Below are positions 9,840-21,700 of a stretch of 64,000 nt of DNA, piece after piece. The DNA is from Pomphorhynchus laevis. Its lineage: Eukaryota > Acanthocephala > Palaeacanthocephala > Echinorhynchida > Pomphorhynchidae. The position numbers and the translations under genes are program-made. Numbering within the stretch: position 1 is the first letter of the stretch; every line of letters begins with the position of its first letter. Location of the stretch: assembly GCA_012934845.2 (NCBI GenBank), contig WNNJ02000017.1, forward strand, positions 1-64,000, given 5' to 3'. The notes under the pieces were generated by a model. It had not been told where the DNA came from. It did not search any database and saw only the letters and a list, made by a program, of their open reading frames with translations.

Positions 9840-11070
9840 TTGGATCATTTTGAAATACTCCATTGTAATGTTCGCAGTCTTATATACCCAATGCAACTCC
9901 TTCTGGCAGCATAAAATCATCACTTCATTCAACTCTAAGACTCTCTGGCATACTTTTAACTCAATCCTTGCTCGCTCCTCTTCGCCGTGCAACATCAATG
10001 CCAATGATTATTCGTCATTTCTCCAGACTAAAGTATCCACGTTGCTCTCTCACACCCCGGTCTCCATCCTATCCCACTCTGCCCAGTCTACTCTCATCCT
10101 TCCGGAACTCTTTCATCTCCCAGTCTCACCTACAGAAGTATCATCTGTCCTCATGCCCTTGCCCAACAAAACCTCACCTGCCGATCCCCTGCCTACTCAC
10201 ATATTAAAATCTATATGCTCATCGATATCCCCATTTCTCACAACCTTGTTTAACTCGTCCATCCGCAGTCGTATCTTCCCTTCACACTGGAAATCCGCAA
10301 TCGTTCGTCCCCTCCTTAAGAAACAATCGCTAGACCTCTCCCTTCCTTCTAGCTATCGCCCCATTTCAATACTCCTTACTCTTTCTAAGCTCTTAGAACG
10401 CTTCATCTTAATACAAATCAACACTTATCTCTCCTCATCCAATCTGTACCCTCCTTTCCAATCCGCTTTCCGCTCTAATCACTCGACAGAAATCGCATGC
10501 ATAAAAGTGTACAACGACTTACTCATTTCTCGAGAAAAGGCTCTATATAGTGTTCTCATCTCCCTCGACCTCTCCTCCGCATTCGACATTGTCGACCACT
10601 TCGTCCTCCTTTCTCGCCTTCGTTATGATTACGGCTTTTCTTCCTCCTCCGTAGCATGGTTCGCCTCATATCTATCCGACCGTTCCTTTCGCGTCTGTTC
10701 TAATTCATCATCCTCCCCTCCCATCCCTATTTTTTGCGGGGTCCCACAAGGTTCAGTCCTAGGTCCCCTGCTTTTCTCTCTTCTGCTTGGTGATCTCTCT
10801 CCGTTTATCAAACCTTACTCCTTTAAGGTCATGCAATACGCCGATGACATTCTAATCTATGCTCATGAACCCGCACATCGCATACACGATATCGGCATTT
10901 CTGCCTCCAACTGTCTTTCTTCTATCTACAAACGTCTCTCCAATCTCCATCTCGTTCTAAACCCCGAAAAGTCCAAAATAATGTGGATCACCGTAAAAAA
11001 CATATCTCCTCCCACTATATTTTGCCTTATATTACAATATCAATTATATTTCGATGATCATTTCCCTTAA
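9840..11070 (+). CDS. LINE family A ORF2, endonuclease deleted, RT largely open
   Basis: A 418-residue frame (9814-11070) enters with F-E-I-L-H-C-N-V-R-S-L in a neighbouring frame, then carries the linker (T-L-W-H-T-F-N-S-I-L-A-R) and the RT. RT landmarks are Y-R-P-I-S-I-L-L-T-L-S-K-L-L-E-R, Q-S-A-F-R-S-N-H-S-T-E, D-L-S-S-A-F-D-I-V-D-H, G-V-P-Q-G-S-V-L-G-P-L-L-F and Q-Y-A-D-D-I-L-I-Y. The last part ends early in K-I-M-W-I-T-V, short of the C-terminal domain seen at 17.5-18.0 kb. Closest copy: 2905-4390 on the minus strand. Confidence 0.82.
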
Positions 11071-11099
11071 ACCCTTCGTTAATATTAACTTTTTCGTCC

Positions 11100-13561
11100 G
11101 TGACAAGGTCCGCTCATCTATTATCTTAATTATCTTATGAATGTCAATCGATCATTTAGTTCTTTTTAATAATTATATTTCTCTTAAATATCATTATGCT
11201 TTTTAATAAAATTTCGATTGTGCCTTTGTGCTCTTTTCGCCAATTTAAATAAATCATTATAAAATGTCAATTCGATAACATTTTGTTATTATTTAATAAT
11301 TATAAATTTAAAATTAATAAATATAAATTATGTAAAAAAGTTATTAATTAAATTAATTTATTCGTGGCATAAATGTGCTCATTTATTATCATTTAAAATT
11401 AATCATTATAAAATGTCAATTCGATAACATATAGTTATTATTTAATAATTATAAATTTAAATTTAAAATTAATAAATATAAATTTTATAAAAAAGTTATT
11501 AATTAAATTAATTTATTTGTGGCATAAATGTGCTCATTTATTATCAATTAAAATTAATCATTATAAAATGTCAATTCGATAACATATAGTTATTATTTAA
11601 TAATTATAAATTTAAATTTAAAATTAATAAATATAAATTTTATAAAAAAGTTATTAATTAAATTAATTTATTTGTGGCATAAATGTGCTCATTTATTATC
11701 AATTAAAATTAATCATTATAAAATGTCAATTCGATAACATTTAGTTATTATTTAATAATTATAAATTTAAAATTAATAAATATAAATTATGTAAAAAAGT
11801 TATTAATTAAATTAATTTATTTGTGGCATTAATGTGCTCATTTATGATCAATTTAAATAAATCATTATAAAATGTCAATTCGATAACATTTAGTTAATCA
11901 ATTCGATAACATTTAGTTATTATTTAATAATTATTAAATTTAAAATTAATAAATATAAATTTTATAAAAAAGTTATTAATTAAATTAATTTATTTGTGGC
12001 ATAAATGTGCTCATTTATTATCAATTAGTTATTATTTAATAATTATAAATTTAAATTTAAAATTAATAAATATAAATTTTATAAAAAAGTTATTAATTAA
12101 ATTAATTTATTTGTGGCATTAATGTGCTCATTTATGATCAATTTAAATAAATCATTATAAAATGTCAATTCGATAACATTTAGTTAATATTTAATAATTA
12201 TAAATTTAAAATTAATAAATATAAATTATGTAAAAAAGTTATTAATTAAATTAATTTATTTGTGGCATAAATGTGCTCATTTATTATCAATTAAAATTAA
12301 TCATTATAAAATGTCAATTCGATAACATTTAGTTATTATTTAATAATTATAAATTTAAAATTAATAAATATAAATTATGTAAAAAAGTTATTAATTAAAT
12401 TAATTTATTTGTGGCATTAATGTGCTCATTTATGATCAATTTAAATAAATCATTATAAAATGTCAATTCGATAACATTTTGTTATTATTTAATAATTATA
12501 AATTTAAAATTAATAAATATAAATTATGTAAAAAAGTTATTAATTAAATTAATTTATTTGTGGCATAAATGTGCTCATTTATTATCATTTAAAATTAATC
12601 ATTATAAAATGTCAATTCGATAACATATAGTTATTATTTAATAATTATAAATTTAAATTTAAAATTAATAAATATAAATTTTATAAAAAAGTTATTAATT
12701 AAATTAATTTATTCGTGGCATAAATGTGCTCATTTATTATCATTTAAAATTAATCATTATAAAATGTCAATTCGATAACATATAGTTATTATTTAATAAT
12801 TATAAATTTAAATTTAAAATTAATAAATATAAATTTTATAAAAAAGTTATTAATTAAATTAATTTATTTGTGGCATAAATGTGCTCATTTATTATCAATT
12901 AAAATTAATCATTATAAAATGTCAATTCGATAACATTTAGTTATTATTTAATAATTATAAATTTAAAATTAATAAATATAAATTATGTAAAAAAGTTATT
13001 AATTAAATTAATTTATTTGTGGCATTAATGTGCTCATTTATGATCAATTTAAATAAATCATTATAAAATGTCAATTCGATAACATTTAGTTATTATTTAA
13101 TAATTATAAATTTAAAATTAATAAATATAAATTATGTAAAAAAGTTAGTAATGAAATTAATTTATTTGTGGCATAAATGTGCTCATTGATGATCAATTAA
13201 AACAATCATTATAAAATGCCAATTCGTTAACATTTGGTTATTATTTAATATTTATTGATTTAAATTTAAAATTAATAAATATAAATTATGTAAAAAAGTT
13301 AGTAATGAAATTAATTTATTTGTGGCATAAATGTGCTCATTGATGATCAATTAAAACAATCATTATAAAATGCCAATTCGTTAACATTTGGTTATTATTT
13401 AATAATTATTGATTTAAATTTAAAATTAATAAATATAAATTTTATAAATAGTTATTAATTAAATTAATTTATTTGTGGCATAAATGTGCTCATTTATTAT
13501 CAATTAAAATTAATCATTATAAAATGTCAATTCGATAACATTTAGTTATTATTTAATAATT
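11100..13561. repeat. AT-rich tandem satellite, 149/155-bp unit
   Basis: The phrase AAATGTCAATTCGATAACAT recurs at 11262, 11411, 11566, 11721, 11870 and on to about 13530, a spacing of 149 or 155 bases, for roughly 15-16 units. The 6-base difference is an extra ATTTAA in the TAAATTTAAATTTAAAATTAA block. Each unit has a less AT-rich box (GTGGCATAAATGTGCTCATT). At least three box subtypes alternate, including GGCATTAATGTGCTC followed by ATTTATGATC, and CATAAATGTGCTCATTGATG. No coding potential. The first ~150 bases are a decayed edge unit. Confidence 0.95.
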
Positions 13562-15714
13562 AACATTAAATATTTAAACGATAAATTTTGAACGATAAAA
13601 TTTATTTATCGTTTTTTTATGATAAATAATAAATATTATATTATCAGTATTTTCATATAAATTATCAAATGTAAGCGAATAAATTAAAAATATAAATTAA
13701 ATTTTTTTTATTTTTATCAAAATCCTCATTATTCCCATTTGACATTAAACAATAATTTATGAACTTTTTTTACATTTTGCAAGAATTGTAGAGTTACATC
13801 AGCATGCAGTAAAATGTGCATCAACTTATATATTTTATTAATGTAAATATTAAACCAATTTTCTATTTGATATAAATATTTTTGATATATTTTTATTATT
13901 TATTGTTTTTCGTTTTATAAAATAAATAAAAATAAATAATAATTTAAATAATTTAAATAAAAATATTTGTTAATTTTAAAGATGTATCTTTTTAAACGAT
14001 TAATTTTTTAGTATTTAATAAAACGATAAATATTAAACGATACATAGTATTTATCGTTTATTTATTAGTATTTTCCGAATACTGTTATGATCAGTATTTA
14101 TGAATGTTCATCCTTTGTATAAGTTCAATTACCAAACTGTTGTTTGAACTAATAACTGCCTAATCTTTGACTTTATTTTGTGTCACTGTGATCGCAAGGC
14201 TGTTAATCCGTTAGTACAGACGGATTAATTATAATTTTAAACCTCAAGATTGATGATTTTTTGCTCATTAAAATAAAATAATTTGCAAGTTAAAAACTTT
14301 TGTTTTTAACTTGCAAATTTGAAACGAATTCTAAAATTGTATAGTGAAAGCAATTATATGTTGAACTCACTTCAGTGAGTTTAACCACGCATATTTAATA
14401 AATGTAGAATTCTATTATAAATGAATAAGAAATGTGCAATTATTTACCAAAAATAATAATATTACTTTTATTTACTATGATGAGCATACGAAAATGGCAT
14501 CTTGGTATTTGTTAGTAAAGATAAACTCTTTATTTAATACGTTACTATTTACACTGAAGTAAAAATATCAACTCTGTAGATAATCACATACGCTAAGAAG
14601 TTGCCGATAGATGTGTATTTAAATAGTCGAATTAAATTTATTTTAAATATAATAAAATTGAACAATTTATAATATTTTATCCTAATATTTAAATCCAAAT
14701 ATCGCAAATCTATTTTACAATAAGATACGTGTCATATTTTATGATTGTGAGTTTACTTTAAAACAATTGCAGGTGGGTGGTAAATCCTCGCAAATGAGGA
14801 TTCGTAGAGAAATAAAATTTCTATTTTTAAAAGTCAAAAAGTCAAAATTCCGTCTTATAAGCAACACTTTCGAATTTCGCACACTTGAACACAATTTTCA
14901 ATATTGTTATTATATTGTTATATTGTTATTTGATATTTTATTTTTAACAATAAATGTCCTCAGTTTAAAAATACAATGTTGCTACCTTTAACATTATTCA
15001 AAATTTAATGTAATGTACACATATGAACAAATAAGTTCATAGAACACACAAGAATGCACTCCTGAATAAAATTGTGAATTGGTGTGAGGCCTGTTAGTTT
15101 TTCTTAATTTTATTATATTAAAATCACTGTATAGCAAATGAAATTGAATTTATTTTTAATATTTTGACAGAACAAATCTGCATCCTCCAAAATATTTAAG
15201 ATTGAGGAACCTAAAACTTAAATGATCATTACGAAACGTAATAAAGCAGTGGTCATTTAGCTTTCTTCAAATTAATGCATTTAACGTTAATTTGCAAAGC
15301 AAAGTAAAATATAGTTTGAACAGAACAAAGGTTTTGAGTTCTTATAAACTTAAGTTCTAAATAAACGAAGTAATACTTGTTCGGTCTAATTAGGATAATA
15401 TACATATTTTGCACGTTTGTTTCTCGAAACACAATATCGCAATATGAAGTGAAATTCATTTCTTTGTTGATCAAGAAGCTTTAAAGTGACTATTTTTGGT
15501 TTAATTATAGTAAAAACAACCTCTTAGACATCTAAGATATATCTAAGGGGTGCATAAATAGTTCGCCCGTGTAAGTCATTGGTTCTAATAATTTAATTTG
15601 AATAAAAATGAATTAGTATTTCACAGATAAAATAATTAGCAATTTATAAAATAATTCAAAGCGATAGAATGAGATATTAACACAAATTAAAATCGAGAAT
15701 AAAACTTGGATAAT
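13562..15714. other. AT-rich intergenic stretch, no gene seen
   Basis: This holds the 3' flank of the minus-strand transporter gene and no recognisable product. Small frames such as 14767-14991 and 15253-15474 have no family resemblance. Short ACGATAAA-type words repeat near 13575-13600 and 14020-14060, and a hairpin lies at 14286-14314. Confidence 0.5.
14286..14314. repeat. Perfect short inverted repeat
   Basis: CAAGTTAAAAAC and its reverse complement GTTTTTAACTTG are separated by four or five bases. It is a simple hairpin in the 3' flank of the transporter gene, with no T-run expected of a terminator in this kind of genome. Confidence 0.6.
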
Positions 15715-15782
15715 TTAAAGCAGATTATGGATATCCGTACAGTTCCGTATATAACTTGCAGAATTGGGATCGTACAGCATGC
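15715..15782 (-). CDS. SLC28: CNT last exon and stop
   Basis: After a 43-base intron (GTACGC to TTTTTAG) this reads G-M-L-Y-D-P-N-S-A-S-Y-I-R-N-C-T-D-I, then H-N-L-L and TAA. It corresponds to the A-G-I-L-Y end of the last helix and a short extracellular tail with an N-C-T glycosylation site. Confidence 0.78.
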
Positions 15783-18700
15783 CTAAAAATACAGAAGAGT
15801 AAAAACACTTAATTTATTTGCGTACCAGAAATGGATGCGGTTATTATATTTGCGCATACTCCGATAATCATTGCTCGAAGAATATAGCTTGTGACGAAAT
15901 TCTTTCGAGTATGAGAAGAATTAAACCAGTTGAAATTAATAGTTAAACTATTAAATAGTTTATAATGATCCATTATTGATAAAGAATTATTGGAGCTGGG
16001 TCAAAGGAAAGACTAAATTATTTTTAATATTTCGCTAACCTCGGTTAACATCTTCAGAAAATTACATCTTCAGGTAATTTTCTGAATATGTGAACAGAGG
16101 TTAGTGAAATATCAATAAACAAATTCCGCTCTTCTTTGATCTATTTTTTTCTTCATTGAGAAGAAATACAGAGAAAAAGGTTCATTTACAAATCAAATGT
16201 TTGTTTAGTAATTAATTGTTTTTAAGTAATTTTCTTTAAAAATATGTATAGTTATGTTATCAAAATCACAATAGAAAGTTTTTATCTTTAATCTCTTTAG
16301 AGTTGAATTTGTGTTGATTTATCTTTAATTTAATTAGTCTTAATGTTTAGAAACACGAGTTGATATTAAGGAATCTGTTCGTGGCAAGGATGTATTTATT
16401 ATTCAGACAGGTACAACGTACGTATTTTATTTTAGCGATTTGCATTTTAAAGTTTTAAATTCTTTATGTAAAACTTTATCTGATTATTTTGTATTTAGTC
16501 TCGTCATTAATTTTGCTCAAGCTTACTGATTGCGACCAAAAAATACGTTATCATTAATTTATTTTTAGACGCTATTGCTGATGTTCAGTGTTTTATCTAA
16601 ATTCATATTTTTGCGAAAATTCAGCGTTTTAAGCATTTTAAGTTTAGTGTTTTAGTAAATGATATTTAACTTGAGTTCAATTTTATTTGCAATTAAACAA
16701 TTTTTGATGCTTTCAGCGAATATTCACCATTAAATGAATATTAAATATTTATTCATTGAACAAATGCTTTTGTCAACTTTGACCTAAATAGTTCTGCCCA
16801 TTTAAAACCATTTAAATTAACAATTTCCCTAAATATATAAGTTTTCAGTCGCAATTTAGTTCAATTAATTTACTTTCATAAATTATAAATGAATTTATAT
16901 GGGCAAATTCGTAAATTAAAATTGTGTTAAATAGTTGATAATGATCCATTTATTGATAAAGAATTATTGAAGCTGGATCAAAGATTGATATTTCGCTTAC
17001 CTCTGCTAGCACTTTCAGAAAATTACATTTTCTGTAAATGCTAACAGAGGTTAGCGAAATATCAATAAAATTTTCCTTCGTTCTTTGATCCAGCTCCAAT
17101 AATTCTTACTTGTAAGAAATACTTAGAAAAAATGTTCATTTACAAATCGAATGTTTGTTTAGTAATTAATTGTTATTTTAAATAATTTTCTTTAAAAATA
17201 TGTATAATTTGCTAAATACTATGCTACAGATTTTATTGAGTTTCTTCCATCCTTTTATTTTTAGAATACAATTTTTCCTTTGTATTAGAAAAACTGAATT
17301 GAATTTTTTATTTACTTAATAATGAATTAAGCAAATATTTGTACATATTTTCCGAACTGGCTTTAGTGATGTACTTTATGATATTTTATGATATTTGTTA
17401 TTATCATATTATTTATTATATTTTCAATATTCTAAATACTATATTTTGACGGACATATGCGTCATTATCGCTGTTGCATATTCTAACTTATATCATGACA
17501 TCATTTTTGAATGACTTAACCGCTTTTTATTTCAGAAAGTTATCCTCAGCCTTCGCCAATTCTACAAAATCCATTATCCTAACCCTACAACACATCATCA
17601 ACTCCGCCGTTCGAGTTCTACGTTTTCGTCGCTTCGACAACACATCAACATATCTTGCCCACCTCGCCTGGCCCACCATCCACATCCCCATTCAACTCCA
17701 CCTTCTCGTAACTTTGCGTCTCATCAGTGTAGACTCCATATCGTTCATCAACCTTCCTTTCTTAGACGACACTTGCCCCACCTCTCTCTATCGCTGCATT
17801 CCCGTCATTTCCTCTTACTTCACGTTTTCAATAACTCAAACAACTACAGTCTCAGATCCTTCCTCGTCGCCGCTCCACTCGTCTGGAATCAGCTCCTTAT
17901 CTACGTCCGCCACGCTCCCACCTTTATCACATTCAAATACTTCCTCCGTTCTCATCTTCTTGACACATGATTTAGATTTTTTATGTAGTTATCTAAGCGT
18001 GCACCTGCACGCATTTGCCACGTAAAAATAAATCCTTTTTTATATATGCCAGTAATGTACTTTATTATATTTTACGATATTATTTTATTTTAAAATTTAT
18101 TTATTTTATTGTATTTTATAGAAAATTACCTTATTGAAGCTGGATCAAAGAAAAGAGGGAAATTTTATTTGATATTTTGCTAATCTTTGTTAGCATCTTC
18201 ATGAAAATACCTGAAAATTACCTTATATTCTAAAGATGATATCAGAAGTTAGCGAAATATCAAATAAAATGTTTCTATTTTCTTTGATCCAACTTCAATA
18301 ACTCTTCAACAAAGTTTTGCACTAAATGTGACTTATTTAATCAGATTTGGACAGTTTAGTTAATCAATAGGTTAATATGTTTTAATAAGTTAATAAGTTT
18401 GTTGTTCAAATTTAAATAATTTAATCAATTTTTGTCTTGTTTGTAAAAGTATTTAGCTATCGCATTTCTTAATTGAGCAATTACAAAACTCAAATGAGTA
18501 ATCATTTGAGTTTATCGATATCTTATTAATTTTTGTAATAATTTCTGTTAATTCTGTATTTACTTAGTGATCACAGTAGATGTGCTGTCTAATCTCATTT
18601 ACTAAGAATTAATAGTAATTATATTCCTTAACTAAAATAATTTTTTATAATAGACTAGGAGCAAATGTAGCATTCTTACCTCAAAGAGCATGGTTCCGTT

Positions 18701-21700
18701 ATACTTAATTAGTTCACAGTCATATTCGGCAAATGTACCGTTATGTATCATCTCGCTGCGTTGCTTGATTATACTCGATAGTTCACCAAAGGCTACAAAC
18801 TGAGAATATTTAAAAACGACTTTATAGCATAAATAACTTAGTGTTATACCTCACCTCATTTATAAATGTTTTAATACCGAACAACTGACCAGCAACTCTA
18901 CAGTCGCGAGGGCTTAACCCGATAAAGAAAGCGACTGGGTAAAATAAATATCCAATTAAAGTCTAAATTAAAGTTAATAATAGCAAGGTACTTATTTTGA
19001 ATCGAGAATAAAATATTTTCGTTAATTTTTGTTAAATATTTACATTAAAACGTTATAAATTAATTAACAATATATTTATTTCACAAGTAAAACGTACTGT
19101 GATGTATAAGGCAAAATAATATTAGATACAACTCATCAATATAGTATTCTTTGATCGTATAGCAACGTCTATGATGACACAAATGAAAGTTAAGTAAATT
19201 TTTGTGATAAAAGTGATTACTAGTTATTATTTTATTATTATAACGTATAATTAATTATTAATAATTATTCGTGATTACAGAAGTCTGTATTAAATAAAAT
19301 GAATGATGTTAAATAATTAATCCGATAAACTAATCCGTTAAATAAATCCGTTAATCTCCTAGTGATTATTCGTGTCTTGTTGCCAGAAACGCTTTAATAA
19401 ATCACTTTTTTGTCTTGAAAAGATAAAACAGAATACCAGTTATTCTGTTTAACAGGTATTTTGATAAAACAGAATACCTGTTATTATAAAACAACACTTA
19501 ACAACGAAATTGTTTTAACAATCTTAAAATACTATAATTAAAATATGTAAGGAAAAATAAACTTTAATAATTTAACTTATAATCATTTTGTACTACGGAA
19601 ACGGCTGAAATATGCCGTTTTTTTCATAAACATTCATTATATAATGCAAAAATTAAATTTAATATTTAAAAATTAAATTTTAATTTCAAAAATTACGCTG
19701 TTGTAACTAATCCAATAAAATAAGAATAGAAATAATTCAAATATCTAAACTAATAATTTTATTTTTTATTAGGAAATCAATTATAATCTTAATTAATAAT
19801 AATTAATATAATTATTTAAATTACTTTATATTTTTATTTATATATGAATGCAATATGTCTTTATATTATTTCTGGTATGAAGTTAATAATAATATTTATA
19901 TTGTCTTTATATAATGTATATAAAGAAACCGTATAATATAATGTATTAAACCGTATAATTAAAATTTTTTTTGCATTCCATGTTGTTTATAATACCCTTA
20001 AAATATATTGTAATAGCCAAAAGTACAACATATGTTTTATAACATATGGCAGAATCATTAGTGCATGAGGTTAGACACACTTGTTATCTCAAGGGCCAAC
20101 ATTTTTTCGTCTATATATTTTAGTGTACAATTTTTTAAGTTTAAGAAACTAATAAATATTATATCATCATTTTAGCAGATGCAGCTATATTGTGGCTCAT
20201 GAGTGGCAGATACTCTCTGCTGCTGTATTCAGAAAGATTCCTAGATGGCGCAGAATTACAGAATCCTTCACTAACTCATATATGTACTCTGCGTGAGAGT
20301 TATAAAAGCAACATGAAAGAAAAATGCAGCCTAATTAATTCATTATATCCGCATTGAAGCAGTAATAAGTATCCAACAGTAACCTTATTGCGGTTCAGTA
20401 ATAAGAGTGCTCTTCACTCCTACTAATTATCTAAATCATTAATTTTTAATGAAAGAATTTACAAATACTTATAGGCGATGACATTTTGACTTTAAGGATA
20501 ATATAATAATGGAATATTTTCAAATGTAATGACACATGTCGAATTTTTATGTCGCTTTCACCTATAATCACCTATTAATGGTGATTAAGTGTGCGTGACT
20601 TAATAAACTTATAAAAATCAAAATGAGACTCGCTGGAGATTTTATAAATTATTATACTAATTTTTTTTAACTATACAAAATTTTTTTTATTAATAATATC
20701 GTAAGTTCTACAACATATACAATTAAGGTTCCCGCTAATGGGCCTTTCGATTCAAAATTTAAAATTTAAAATTTTTAATAACGGTCAATCGAAATCATTG
20801 CAAAACAATCCTTTCTGGATTGTTTCCGGTGCGATTTTCTGTCATTTGATATTGTGTTCCCATTCTTGTGGATCTCACGCACATCGATACACATTTTGCT
20901 AGTGTAAGTGATATATGTGTTCGCAAGGCTCTTATGCAATCACTGTAAGGCAGTGTTCTTCGCTCAGCAACTTTTGTGGACATCCAGCGCATTATTATAA
21001 TATAAATATATAATATTAAGATGTTAATATTTAAGATTATAAATATAATCTAAATATTATTATACTAATAATATTTAGATAATTATTATTTAGATAATTA
21101 TACTAATTATCTAAATAATATCTTTGTGTTTTATGAGTAACAGATTTTTTGAAAACTGACTTTCACAAAATAAATACCTGGAAATCGATTTCAGGATGAT
21201 GAACCATTGTAAAAAACCAATTTACGATGGAATCAAAAAATGCGAGTAAAGAAATTACTGCAATAAGGGAAGATAATATAGCTCCTGAAATCTTCAGTCC
21301 ATCCCTTGCTCCTTGCATTAATGCATCGATACATCCATTGCTCGAGGTACTGCAATATTAAAGTAATCAATTTACGGATTAATAAATTTAAATGTCGTTG
21401 GGTATTGAAGTATTCTTTCGTAAAGTATTAAAGTATTAATTAGATATTTGCCATTAAACTAAGAGGCGACACTGTAAAAGTTGACTTTAAAATTATGTGA
21501 CTTGGCAAAAGTTATCTGGTTGGAAAAATACGTAAGTACTAATGATTTTAATTTTAGATCTTTTAAATGTAACAGAAAAATTGTATAGTTTGTGATGTTA
21601 TAAATAATAATTGCTTAGTAAGTATGACAAACAATATAATAAAGAATTAAATTCTTTATAATAAAGAATTAAAATTAATATGTAACGATAATATTAGAAA

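Larger units (their letters stand above)
8401..11075 (+). mobile_element. LINE family A element: ORF1, ORF2 start, large internal deletion, RT
   Basis: In one direction I see an ORF1 region (8401-9780), an ORF2 start (H-C-N-V-R-S-L near 9870), and then a jump to the endonuclease-RT linker at 9898 and a CR1-type RT to 11070. Nearly the whole endonuclease is absent. The break point TTCTGGCAGCATAAA matches 1953-1967, where the linker is continuous with upstream sequence. The 3' end is also lost: the element stops near 11075 without the family tail and runs into the satellite. A single element with an internal deletion fits best; a fusion of two elements cannot be excluded. Confidence 0.7.

Noticed and set aside
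10629-10811. 60-codon minus-strand frame, almost identical to one at 3756-3938
   Set aside because: Both are the antisense of the same RT segment in LINE A copies of opposite orientation.
11100-13561. CRISPR array
   Set aside because: Repeats and spacers are not distinguishable; the entire 149/155-bp unit repeats, and the surrounding genes are animal genes with introns.
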